A stretch of DNA of 64,000 nt from Bradyrhizobium erythrophlei (GTDB lineage Bacteria; Pseudomonadota; Alphaproteobacteria; Rhizobiales; Xanthobacteraceae): assembly GCF_900129505.1 (NCBI RefSeq), contig NZ_LT670818.1, positions 6,791,001-6,855,000 of the forward strand. The letters are read 5' to 3'. The translations under genes were made by a program, and so were the position numbers. Shown piece after piece: positions 1 through 8,114 of this stretch. The notes beneath the pieces are model-generated. The model did not search any database and was not told where the DNA came from. It saw nothing but the letters and a program-made list of their open reading frames with translations. Positions within the stretch are counted from its first letter, which is position 1. Each line of letters starts with the position of its first letter.

Positions 1-126
1 CCGGTGTTTAACGTGCAGGAGCAATGGATCGCGCGGTGGAATCGGATAGAACGGCCTAAGGTCACCGCCTTGTCGGGCTATCTCCCGGAAACCTGGTGGC
101 AGCGGCCGGAGCGGCAACCGAAGTGA
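1..126 (+). CDS. C-terminal end of an unidentified protein
   Basis: The frame starting at base 1 is open to a TGA at 124-126, giving about 41 residues rich in Trp, Arg and Pro. The next gene starts only 4 bases after the stop, which suggests one transcription unit. The visible part is too short to assign a family. No function is proposed. Confidence 0.45.
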   Translation, partial: PVFNVQEQWIARWNRIERPKVTALSGYLPETWWQRPERQPK

Positions 127-130
127 TCCC

Positions 131-1633
131 GTGATCCAGAACAACGCATCGCCGACGCTTGACGTATTGTTTCGCCGGGTCCTGGCGCGAAAGCCGGACG
201 CGCTGGCGCTGCTCGATCCCCTCAACAAGGCGCGCGTCACGGCGCAACCGCCCAAGCGGCTGACCTTCGCCGGGGCCGACCGCGCGATCTCCGCGCTCGC
301 GGCGCACTTCATCGAAGCGGGCTTGCCGAACAATTCCGTGATCGCGGTGCAACTTCCGAATACCGTCGAGTTCGTGCTGACGGTGCTGGCCGCGCACCGG
401 GCCGGCCTCGTGGTCGCGCTGTTTCCGCTGTTGTGGCGGCAGGCCGAGCTGACGGTCGCGCTCAACCGCACCGGGGCGCGCGCGATCGTGACATCGAGCA
501 AGATCGACGGTGTCAATCATGCCGATCTTGCGATGAACGCCGCCGCCGAAGCGTTCTCGATCCGTCATGTCTGCGGCTTCGGCACGGACCTGCCTGAGGG
601 CATGGCCTCACTCGATCTGGCGATCGAAAACCAATCCTCCACCACCCGCCCCGTCGTGGAGGACGGCCGCAAGGCCGCGATCATTTCGTTCGACGTGACG
701 GTTGAGGGCTTCCGTCCGGTACCGCGGACGCATCTGCATCTGATTGCCGGCGGGCTCGCCTTGTCGCTCGAAAGCGACCTGCCGCAAGGCACGACGCTCA
801 CGTCGGCGTTCGCGCTGAGCTCGTTCGCGGGTCTTGCTTCCTCGCTGGCGGTCTGGCTGCTGACGGGCGGCACGCTGGCGCTGCACCATCCGTTCGATAG
901 CGAGGTAATGGAGCAGCAGATCAACGAGCAATTCTGCGATACGCTGATCGCACCGGCGCAACTGGCGTTGCGGCTGGGCGAAACCGACATGCCCTCGCGG
1001 CTGCCGACCCTGCGCAATGTGCTCGGCCTTTGGCGCGCGCCCGAACAAGTGGCCTCGAGCCCGCTCTGGCCGGCGCAGCAAGCTGTCCTGACGGATGTCT
1101 ATCTGTTCGGTGAGGCCGGCCTGTTCGGCGCCCGCCGCGGCGAGGGCGGCGCGCCGGCAGCGATCACGCCGGGAAAGCAGGGCGCGCCCCGCGAGGCTCC
1201 GGGCTCGTCGATCGCGGGCGAGATCTTCCTGACGCCGAAGGGCACGCTGGCCTTGCGCGGACCGATGGTGACGCCCGCGTCCTACGCCCCTCCCCGGCCC
1301 CCAAGCGACTCGCTGGTGGCGGAGCCGCCGCGCGATTTCGTCGACACCGACTATGCCGCGCGGATCGACCGTTCCAGCGGCGCGATCTGCATCACCGCGC
1401 CGCCCTCGGGCATCATGGCGGTCGGCGGCTACCGGTTCCTGTCGCAGGACCTGCAGGAATGGGCGCGACGGCTCGGACAGGGCGCGCTGTTGACGGCGCT
1501 GCCCGACCGGCTCAGCGGCCATCGCCTGGCCGGACGCGCCCATGACAATGCCCGCGCCCGCGAGGCGCTCAGCGAACTCGGCCTTAACCCGCTGATGGTG
1601 GAAGCGTTTCGCGATCGGACCAATCAGCTTTAG
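131..1633 (+). CDS. Class I adenylate-forming enzyme-like protein, probably degenerate
   Basis: This 500-residue protein has the layout of an AMP-binding acyl-CoA synthetase: an N-terminal part resembling the substrate-entry region (around residues 60-110, with an IAVQLPNTVEFVLTVLAAHRAG-like helix shortened here) and a small C-terminal lobe. The usual nucleotide-binding loop TSGTTGxPK is not visible; the matching place near residue 185 reads SFDVTVEGFRPVPRTH. The Y/FGxTE-type motif is replaced by YLFGEAGLFGARR. It may therefore be a non-catalytic relative or have changed chemistry. The GTG start lies 4 bases after the upstream stop. The next gene begins about 85 bases downstream on the same strand. 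The fold is fairly secure; the activity is unknown. Confidence 0.72.
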   Translation: MIQNNASPTLDVLFRRVLARKPDALALLDPLNKARVTAQPPKRLTFAGADRAISALAAHFIEAGLPNNSVIAVQLPNTVEFVLTVLAAHRAGLVVALFPLLWRQAELTVALNRTGARAIVTSSKIDGVNHADLAMNAAAEAFSIRHVCGFGTDLPEGMASLDLAIENQSSTTRPVVEDGRKAAIISFDVTVEGFRPVPRTHLHLIAGGLALSLESDLPQGTTLTSAFALSSFAGLASSLAVWLLTGGTLALHHPFDSEVMEQQINEQFCDTLIAPAQLALRLGETDMPSRLPTLRNVLGLWRAPEQVASSPLWPAQQAVLTDVYLFGEAGLFGARRGEGGAPAAITPGKQGAPREAPGSSIAGEIFLTPKGTLALRGPMVTPASYAPPRPPSDSLVAEPPRDFVDTDYAARIDRSSGAICITAPPSGIMAVGGYRFLSQDLQEWARRLGQGALLTALPDRLSGHRLAGRAHDNARAREALSELGLNPLMVEAFRDRTNQL

Positions 1634-1717
1634 CGTCGAAAGTGCGCGTTGACGCGCCATTAAGGCCGGCAAACTAGCATCGCGCGCGCCATTCGATCGC
1701 GCCGGTCCGAGTTTTAG

Positions 1718-2950
1718 ATGTCCCAGCAAGGCCCTATCATTGTCGTGTCGCGTGCGAAGCGGCCGCCTTTTGCCAGCGCGCTCGACGACGCAAAGCTGTT
1801 TCCGGTCATCGACGCCAACTGGGCCGACGCGTCGCACGCGGTGGCGCAATTGGCGCCGGCCGCGGTTCTGGTCGCCTCGACGGACGCCGTCGACCCCGGC
1901 CTCGACGCGCTCGCCGGGCAGATCGCCGCGACAAAACCCTATCTTCCGCTGATCGCCGTCGATCCCGCGGGCCCACTGCCCGACAACGCCATTCCCTTCG
2001 CGCAAAGCGGCGGCAATTTCGATCGCCTGTTGGCGCGGCTGCGCGCCGCACTTCGGGTGCGCACGCTGCATGCGACCGTTCTGCGCCGGCTTGACGGTGA
2101 TCCGCCGGCGCGCGCAGCGCTCGACGACACCGATCCCGCGCGTGACGCCACGGTGCTGCTGATCGGCCGCGGCGGGAATTACCCGTCGCTGTCGGTTGCG
2201 CTCGGCGAGCGGATGGGCGTGGTCGGCGCACTCTCGCTCGAAGCTGCCGCAAAACACCTCAACATCCGCGACATCGACGGCATCGTGCTCGGCGAAGGCT
2301 TTACGCCGCGCGTGGAAGATGCGTTCCTCACCGTGCTGGCCGAAGATGCGCGCTTCCGCAACCTGCCTGTGGTGCTGACGTCGGGCGCGCTGGCGCCGGC
2401 GTATGATCTGCCGAATCTGGAAGTCATCTCCTGCGAGCCCGATCGCATCGCCGCCAACGCGCTGCCGCTGATCCGCCAGCACGCCTTCGAAACCTATCTC
2501 GGCCGCATGCTGAAATCGATGGAGGCCGGCGGCCTGCTTGATCCCAGGACCGGCCTTTTGACGCCGTCCGCCTTCAATCGCGATTTTGTCACCGCGATAT
2601 CGCAGACACTGTCGCATGGCGGCGGGCTGTCGGTCGCCCGCTTTGCCTTCGATGCGGGCCATCCGCGCGCGCAGCTCGACGGTGGCCGGATTCTCAGCCG
2701 GCTGATGCGGCAAATGGATTTCGGCGCGGCGCAGGACGACGGCTCCGTCCTCGTGGTGTTCGCCGAAACCGATCTGCGTACCGCGCATTCGATCGCACGG
2801 CGGCTTTCGAGCGTGATGCGCCACACCAGCCACGGCAAGCGCGAGGCGCAGTCGGAGCCTGTGGTGACGGTCGCTACCTTGCTGCCGTCGGACACCGCGA
2901 AATCGCTGCTGGCGCGACTCACCGAAGAAGCGCGACGCGCGGCGTGCTAG
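1718..2950 (+). CDS. Receiver-like / degenerate GGDEF signalling protein
   Basis: The protein has 410 residues. Its C-terminal third, from about residue 270, begins LLDPRTGLLTPSAFNRDF, which matches the entry of GGDEF domains (LDxLTGLxNRRxF). The catalytic GGDEF signature is absent: the equivalent position reads QDDGSVLVVF. The N-terminal parts look like two receiver-type alpha/beta segments; the second runs from about residue 145, starting ATVLLIGRGG. Diguanylate cyclase activity is therefore unlikely. It could bind nucleotide or act as a protein-interaction module. It is convergent with mfd, with only 5 bases between the two stops. Confidence 0.72.
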   Translation: MSQQGPIIVVSRAKRPPFASALDDAKLFPVIDANWADASHAVAQLAPAAVLVASTDAVDPGLDALAGQIAATKPYLPLIAVDPAGPLPDNAIPFAQSGGNFDRLLARLRAALRVRTLHATVLRRLDGDPPARAALDDTDPARDATVLLIGRGGNYPSLSVALGERMGVVGALSLEAAAKHLNIRDIDGIVLGEGFTPRVEDAFLTVLAEDARFRNLPVVLTSGALAPAYDLPNLEVISCEPDRIAANALPLIRQHAFETYLGRMLKSMEAGGLLDPRTGLLTPSAFNRDFVTAISQTLSHGGGLSVARFAFDAGHPRAQLDGGRILSRLMRQMDFGAAQDDGSVLVVFAETDLRTAHSIARRLSSVMRHTSHGKREAQSEPVVTVATLLPSDTAKSLLARLTEEARRAAC

Positions 2951-2955
2951 AATCA

Positions 2956-5900
2956 TCACGCCGCCTTGCGGTTCTCGGCGAGGTTGGCGAGCTGGCGCAT
3001 GATTTCGGTGGTGCCGGCCAGCCGCTCCTCGGGCGTCTCCCAGACCTGGAAGAACACCACCTTCATGTCGGGCCGCACCCGCGCCGCCTGGCCGTGCTGC
3101 CGGATGAAATAGACCAGCCGGTCCGGCTGCGCGAACTTGTTGTCGCGGAAGCTGATGACCGCGCCCTTCGGCCCGGCGTCGACCTTCTCCACATTGGCCC
3201 GGCGGCAATAGTTCTTGATCGCGGCGATCTTGAAGAGATAGCGCACCTCGTCCGGCAGCACGCCGAAACGGTCGCGCAGTTCGGCGGCGAAATTGTCGAT
3301 CTCGTCGTCGGTCTCCAGATCCGCCAGCCGCCGGTAAAGCGACAGCCGCACCGAGAGGTCGGCGACATAGTCTTCCGGGATCAGCACGGGCATGCCGACG
3401 GTGATCTGCGGCGACCAGCGGTCGGCGGCCGGTTCGACCACGCCGGCCTTGAGGTTGAGGATCGCCTCCTCCAGCATCGACTGGTACAGCTCGAAGCCGA
3501 CTTCCTTGATATGGCCGGACTGCTCCTCGCCGAGCAGATTGCCGGCGCCGCGGATATCCAGATCGTGAGACGCGAGCTGGAATCCGGCGCCCAGGTTTTC
3601 CAGCGACTGCAGCACCTTCAGCCGCCGCTCGGCCTGCGCGGTGATCTTCTGCTGCGCCGGCAGCGTGAGCAGCGCATAGGCGCGCAGCTTCGAGCGCCCC
3701 ACCCGGCCGCGCAACTGATAGAGCTGCGCCAGCCCGAACATGTCGGCGCGGTGCACGATCAGCGTGTTGGCGTTGGGGATATCGAGGCCGGATTCGATGA
3801 TGGTGGTCGAGAGCAGGATGTCGTATTTGCCGTCATAGAACGCCGACATGATGTCCTCGATCGCGGTCGGCGCCATCTGGCCGTTGGCGACCGCGACCTT
3901 CATCTCCGGCACGTTCTTGTCGAGGAAATCCTTCACCCCGGCGAGATCTTCGATCCGCGGCACGACGTAGAAGGCCTGGCCGCCGCGGTAGCGTTCGCGC
4001 AGCAGCGCCTCGCGGATCATCAGCGGATCGTGCGGCGCCACGAAGGTGCGGACCGCGAGCCGATCGACCGGGGGCGAAGCGATGATCGAGAGTTCGCGCA
4101 CGCCGGTCAGCGCCAGTTGCAGCGTGCGCGGGATCGGGGTTGCCGAGAGCGTCAGCACGTGCACCTCGGCGCGCAGCTGCTTCAGCCGTTCCTTGTGGCT
4201 GACGCCGAAATGCTGCTCCTCGTCGACGATCAGTAGGCCGAGATCCCTGAACTTGATCGACTTGCCGAGCAGCGCATGGGTGCCGACCACGATATCGACG
4301 GAGCCGTCGGTGAGGCCCTTCTTGACCTGGTTCAGCTCCTTGGCCGGGATCAGGCGCGACGCCTGGGCGACGTTGACGGGGAAGCCCCGGAAACGTTCGG
4401 CGAAATTCCTGGTGTGCTGGCGCGCCAGCAAGGTCGTCGGCACCACGACCGCGACTTGCTTGCCGTCGAGGGCGACCGCAAAGGCGGCGCGCAGCGCCAC
4501 CTCGGTCTTGCCGAAGCCGACGTCGCCGCAGATCAGCCGGTCCATCGGCCGGCCGCTTTCGAGGTCCTTCAGGGTCGCCTGGATCGCGCCGAGCTGGTCC
4601 TCGGTTTCCTCATACGGGAAGCGTGCACAGAATTCGTCATACACACCGGGCTGCACCGGGAGTTTCGGCGCTTCGTGCAGATGCCGCTCGGCCGCGATTT
4701 TTATCAATTCACCGGCGATCTCGCGAATTCGGTTTTTCAGTTTGGCCTTGCGCGTCTGCCAGCCGCTGCCGCCGAGCCGGTCGAGCTCGACATTGGCGTG
4801 GTCGGAGCCGTAGCGCGACAACAGTTCGATGTTCTCGACCGGCAGGAACAGTTTGGTCTCCGCCGCATAATGCAGCTCGAGGCAGTCATGCGGCGCGCCG
4901 GCAACTTCCAGCGTCTGCAGGCCGACGAAACGACCGATGCCGTGCTCGACATGGACCACGAGATCGCCACTGGCGAGGCTCGTGATTTCCGAGATGAAAT
5001 TGTCGAGCTTGCGGCTCGCCTTGCGCGGCCGCACCAGCCGGTCGCCGAGAATGTCCTGCTCGCTGATGACGGCGACATGCTCGGTCTCGAAGCCGGATTC
5101 CATGCCGACCACGGCCAGCATCGCCTCGTTGCGCGGCGTCGCCTGCACCGTGCGCCAGGTGTTGACGCTGGTGACATGCGAAAGCTTGTGGTCCCGCAGC
5201 ATGCTGGCCATGCGGTCGCGCGAGCCCTCGCTCCACAGCGCGATCACGACTTTCTTGCGGTTCGCCTGCAGCGCTACGACATGGGCGACCACGGCTTCGA
5301 ACACGTTGACCGAGCCGTCGGTGCGCTCCGGCGCGAAATTGCGGCCCTGCCGCGCGCCGGCGTCGACCACGTTGGCGCTGCCGTCGGGCACGGCGAACGG
5401 CGTCAGCCGCGCCAGCGTCGACTCTTCCAGCCGCTTGGTCCATTCGGCGTCGGCGAGGTAGAGCCGGTCGGGCGGCAAGGGCTTGTAGATCGCGCCGCCG
5501 CCGGGATGCTCCAGGGCCTCGCGCCGCGCGTCATAGTAATCGGCGATCTGCTTGAAGCGTTCCCGCGCCGCGTCCTCGCTTTGCGGCTCGATCGCCACCG
5601 GCGTGCCGTCGAGATAGTCGAACAGCGTGTCCATCCGCTCGTGAAACAGCGGCAGCCAGTGTTCCATGCCGGGATGGCGGCGGCCTTCGCTGACCGCCTC
5701 GTACAGCGGATCGTCGCGCTCCGGCGCGCCGAAGGTCGCGACATAGCCCATGCGAAAGCGGCGGATGGTCTCGGTGACGAGCTGGAATTCCGAGATCGGG
5801 ACCAGGTCGAGCGAGCGCATGTCCAGTAGCGTGCGCTGGGTTTCCGCGTCAAACGTGCGGATCGATTCCAGGCTGTCGCCGAAAAAATCAAAACGGACGG

Positions 5901-6474
5901 GCTGGTCGAGCCCGGCCGGGAACAAATCGAGGATGCCGCCGCGCACGGCGTATTCGCCGGGTTCGCGCACGGTCGAGGAACGGCCATAGCCGTTGTGCTC
6001 CAGCCATGAGACGATGGAATCCATCGGCACGACGTGGCCGGGCGCGACCGATAGCGCCTGTGCTGCGACCGTCTCGCGTGCGGGCACCCGTTGCACGATG
6101 GCGTTGACGGTGGTGAGCACGATCAGCGGCTTGTCGCTGCCGGCGAGCCGCGACAGCCGCGCCAGCGTGGTCATGCGCTGCGCCAGGATGCCGCCATGCG
6201 GCGAAACCCGGTCGTAGGGCTGGCAATCCCAGGCCGGAAACTGCAGCACCGGCAGATCGGGCGCGAAGAATTCCAGCGCCCGGGCCAGTTGCTGCATGCG
6301 CGGACCGTCGCGGCAGACCACGGCAAGGCTGACCGCCGGCGGTTTCGGACGTGCCGCGACGGCGCGCGCGAGATCCGAGACGACCAGGCCTTCCGCGCCC
6401 TCCGCGACATTCGCAAAGGTCAGCGGCCGGCCGGGCGACAGCAATTCGGCGGGCGAACGGGACGGCGCCTTCAT
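2956..6474 (-). CDS. mfd: Transcription-repair coupling factor Mfd
   Basis: Mfd is a DNA translocase that removes stalled RNA polymerase from lesions and recruits the UvrABC excision machinery. The 1172-residue length is normal. Visible parts in order: the UvrB-homology module in the first 300 residues, a CarD-like RNA polymerase interaction domain near residue 500 (GDLVVHVEHGIGRF), Walker A GDVGFGKT near 650, the DEEQ helicase box near 750, the RGRVGRS motif near 921, and the C-terminal TRCF domain. The ATG overlaps the stop of sdhE by four bases (ATGA), so the two are translationally coupled. This sdhE-mfd pairing next to a divergent recG is familiar in alphaproteobacteria. Confidence 0.98.
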   Translation of the reverse strand: MKAPSRSPAELLSPGRPLTFANVAEGAEGLVVSDLARAVAARPKPPAVSLAVVCRDGPRMQQLARALEFFAPDLPVLQFPAWDCQPYDRVSPHGGILAQRMTTLARLSRLAGSDKPLIVLTTVNAIVQRVPARETVAAQALSVAPGHVVPMDSIVSWLEHNGYGRSSTVREPGEYAVRGGILDLFPAGLDQPVRFDFFGDSLESIRTFDAETQRTLLDMRSLDLVPISEFQLVTETIRRFRMGYVATFGAPERDDPLYEAVSEGRRHPGMEHWLPLFHERMDTLFDYLDGTPVAIEPQSEDAARERFKQIADYYDARREALEHPGGGAIYKPLPPDRLYLADAEWTKRLEESTLARLTPFAVPDGSANVVDAGARQGRNFAPERTDGSVNVFEAVVAHVVALQANRKKVVIALWSEGSRDRMASMLRDHKLSHVTSVNTWRTVQATPRNEAMLAVVGMESGFETEHVAVISEQDILGDRLVRPRKASRKLDNFISEITSLASGDLVVHVEHGIGRFVGLQTLEVAGAPHDCLELHYAAETKLFLPVENIELLSRYGSDHANVELDRLGGSGWQTRKAKLKNRIREIAGELIKIAAERHLHEAPKLPVQPGVYDEFCARFPYEETEDQLGAIQATLKDLESGRPMDRLICGDVGFGKTEVALRAAFAVALDGKQVAVVVPTTLLARQHTRNFAERFRGFPVNVAQASRLIPAKELNQVKKGLTDGSVDIVVGTHALLGKSIKFRDLGLLIVDEEQHFGVSHKERLKQLRAEVHVLTLSATPIPRTLQLALTGVRELSIIASPPVDRLAVRTFVAPHDPLMIREALLRERYRGGQAFYVVPRIEDLAGVKDFLDKNVPEMKVAVANGQMAPTAIEDIMSAFYDGKYDILLSTTIIESGLDIPNANTLIVHRADMFGLAQLYQLRGRVGRSKLRAYALLTLPAQQKITAQAERRLKVLQSLENLGAGFQLASHDLDIRGAGNLLGEEQSGHIKEVGFELYQSMLEEAILNLKAGVVEPAADRWSPQITVGMPVLIPEDYVADLSVRLSLYRRLADLETDDEIDNFAAELRDRFGVLPDEVRYLFKIAAIKNYCRRANVEKVDAGPKGAVISFRDNKFAQPDRLVYFIRQHGQAARVRPDMKVVFFQVWETPEERLAGTTEIMRQLANLAENRKAA

Positions 6475-6758
6475 GCGCCGGATTCCTTAGGGAATGACCT
6501 GATGCGGTCGAACAGCCCGGTGGCGTATTCAGCCGGCAGCGCCACGCTGTCGCTCACAGCGGCATAGAGATCCTGGTCGGGCACCTCGATCAGGTGCTCG
6601 AGCTGGGAGAGTTCATCGTCGCTGAGGCTTGCGATCTCGGCATCGGCAAAGCGGCCGAGAATCAGATCCATCTCGCGGGTGCCGCGATGCCAGCAGCGGA
6701 ACAAGAGCCGCTTGCGGCGGTCGTCGAGGCCGCCGCTCGACCGTGTCGTTCCCGTCAT
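6471..6758 (-). CDS. sdhE: FAD assembly factor SdhE (succinate dehydrogenase assembly factor 2)
   Basis: SdhE proteins help attach FAD covalently to the flavoprotein subunit of succinate dehydrogenase. The 95-residue product carries the family core RRKRLLFRCWHRGTREMD, including the conserved RGxxE, then the helical LSDDELSQLEHLIEVPDQDLY segment (split here only for description). The reading frame stays open upstream, but the ATG at 6758 gives the normal family length and puts the family core at residue 14. It is the first gene of the sdhE-mfd unit and overlaps mfd by 4 bases. The region upstream is full of repeats, so its promoter must lie close to the start. Confidence 0.93.
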   Translation of the reverse strand: MTGTTRSSGGLDDRRKRLLFRCWHRGTREMDLILGRFADAEIASLSDDELSQLEHLIEVPDQDLYAAVSDSVALPAEYATGLFDRIRSFPKESGA

Positions 6759-6881
6759 TTTTCCGATTCCAATGCCAAAAGCCCGGACGTGCTGCCGGGC
6801 GGGGCTGATATAACGTCGGGATCGGGGAATGTCAGTAGTCATAGGTGCGCAAATCACAAATGTCATTCCGGTCCGAAAAAC

Positions 6882-6963
6882 GTCATTCCGGGGCGCGAGT
6901 GAAACGAGCGAACCCGGAATCTCGAGATTCCGGGTTCGATGCTGCGCATCGCCCCGGAATGAC
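6882..6963. repeat. Palindromic intergenic repeat (REP-like)
   Basis: The element begins GTCATTCCGGGGCG and ends CGCCCCGGAATGAC, its reverse complement. The centre holds AACCCGGAATCTCGAGATTCCGGGTT, described here as arms AACCCGGAATCT and AGATTCCGGGTT around CG. A further half-copy, GTCATTCCGG, sits at 6862-6871. I recall elements of this type between genes in many Bradyrhizobium genomes. Only one complete copy was noticed in this window. Confidence 0.8.
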
Positions 6964-6964
6964 A

Positions 6965-7545
6965 GAAACTCGCAATGCGGGAGCGGCTGTCGCAGACCCA
7001 CGATGAGCATGCTCGCACACGCCAATCTCAGACACACCTCCGCGATCTCGCCGCGCGTTTCGCGCGAGGTCTGGCCTGCTCGTTCCGCCCTCTGCAGTCA
7101 GAGGGCGCAGGGAATGCCGGGCGTCCGATGCGCCCGATAGCCGCGTGTGCAATGGTAGTGGTAGAACGCACACGCGTTAGTCAGGTCACACCGGCAAACA
7201 CCCGGCATTCCCCACGCAATGGTTTACGGCTTACTCCGTGCTCTTCCCGGCGATCGGGCTTTTTTGTCACCGTCACCGGCGAAAACTTGTTTTCGCCGAC
7301 TTGACGCCAGCGTCGAGGCGTCAGAACCACACGACTTGGCCGTCCGCATCGAGTGCTCTCGTCAGCAGCACTGTCGGCGTCCACCGCATCCCGCCCCGCG
7401 TCCGTGACGACCGCGATACGCCCCTCGGGTGGGACGAGACGATGCGGATTGTTAAACTGATTTGCCATTTCGGAAAACCAGAATATTTTTGCAAAAGGGG
7501 CTGGACAGGCAAATCGGCAGACGACCCGACGGGCAAATCAGCGGT
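6965..7545. repeat. Long non-coding dispersed repeat, probable multi-copy element
   Basis: No convincing gene lies in this stretch. It contains GGGCGCAGGGAATGCCGGGC near 7105 and CACCCGGCATTCCC near 7199, which form a wide inverted repeat. It ends with the phrase GAATATTTTTGCAAAAGGGG near 7490 and two copies of GGCAAATC (7508 and 7532). From memory, this combination recurs in many Bradyrhizobium intergenic regions and is often wrongly annotated as small proteins. It appears to have replaced the start of the DUF4160 gene that follows. The boundaries are estimates. Confidence 0.5.
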
Positions 7546-7571
7546 CTCGCCGAGGCGCAAGTTGTAGCGCC

Positions 7572-7766
7572 TATCGCGCGTTCTTCTATTCGAACGAACG
7601 CGGCGAGCCGCCGCATATCCATGTCCGTGCTGGGGATTTCGAAGCCAAGTTTTGGCTTCACGACCTCTCGGTTGCGGTCAATGCGGGATTTCCGGCCCAT
7701 GAAATCGGCGCTATTGTCCGCCACCTGCGATCGCAGCGCGATGTCCTCGAAGGCAAATGGCAATGA
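7572..7766 (+). pseudogene. DUF4160 protein remnant lacking its N-terminus
   Basis: From 7572 the frame reads YRAFFYSNERGEPPHIHVR and continues to a TGA at 7764-7766. This matches the DUF4160 core (a YxxFFYSxxxxEPPHxHV pattern). No start codon or N-terminal strand precedes it; the frame runs straight into the upstream repeat. The stop overlaps the ATG of the following DUF2442 frame (ATGA), the normal arrangement for this two-gene unit. DUF4160-DUF2442 pairs are sometimes suggested to be toxin-antitoxin-like; that is not established. Here the first member looks broken. Confidence 0.68.
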
Positions 7767-8010
7767 GCACTTTGGAAATTGACGTCGGCGATATCAGGCC
7801 AGTCTCGGTGGCCTTCACCGCTGATGAACTGGTGGTGACGCTGGCGGACGCCGCAGGATAGCCACCCCGCTGAAGTGGTATCCGCGGCTACGCGACGCCA
7901 GTCCGGTAGCGCGGGGGCATTTCGAGCTGATGCCGATGGGCATCCACTGGCCCGAGCTCGACGAGGACCTCGGGATCGCCGGGATGCTGCAGGGCCGGCC
8001 GGCCGCCTGA
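7763..8010 (+). pseudogene. DUF2442 protein with a one-base frameshift
   Basis: The ATG frame reads MSTLEIDVGDIRPVSVAF and on to LADAAG, then stops at the TAG at 7859-7861. In the next frame the protein resumes as ATPLKWYPRLRDASP and ends ELDEDLGIAGMLQGRPAA with a TGA at 8008-8010. Adding one G in the run near 7850 would restore LADGRRIATPLKWYPRL, the expected DUF2442 sequence, and an 82-residue product. This is a clean single-base deletion in an otherwise intact gene, so the loss looks recent, or it could be a sequencing error. Confidence 0.8.
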
Positions 8011-8114
8011 CGTCCCGCGCCGGGTCAACCCGATGCCTTTTTCAGATCAAAAAAACCGTGGATGCCCGGCATAAAGCCGGGCATGAGGAGCGGGAACGGT
8101 CTTAGGCTTTCCCG

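Noticed and set aside
608..6000. Very long frames on the strand opposite the adenylate-forming gene, the GGDEF-like gene and mfd (up to 866 codons)
   Set aside because: They are rich in Arg, Gly, Gln and His, contain no motifs and mirror genuine genes. Long antisense frames are expected in DNA of this GC content.
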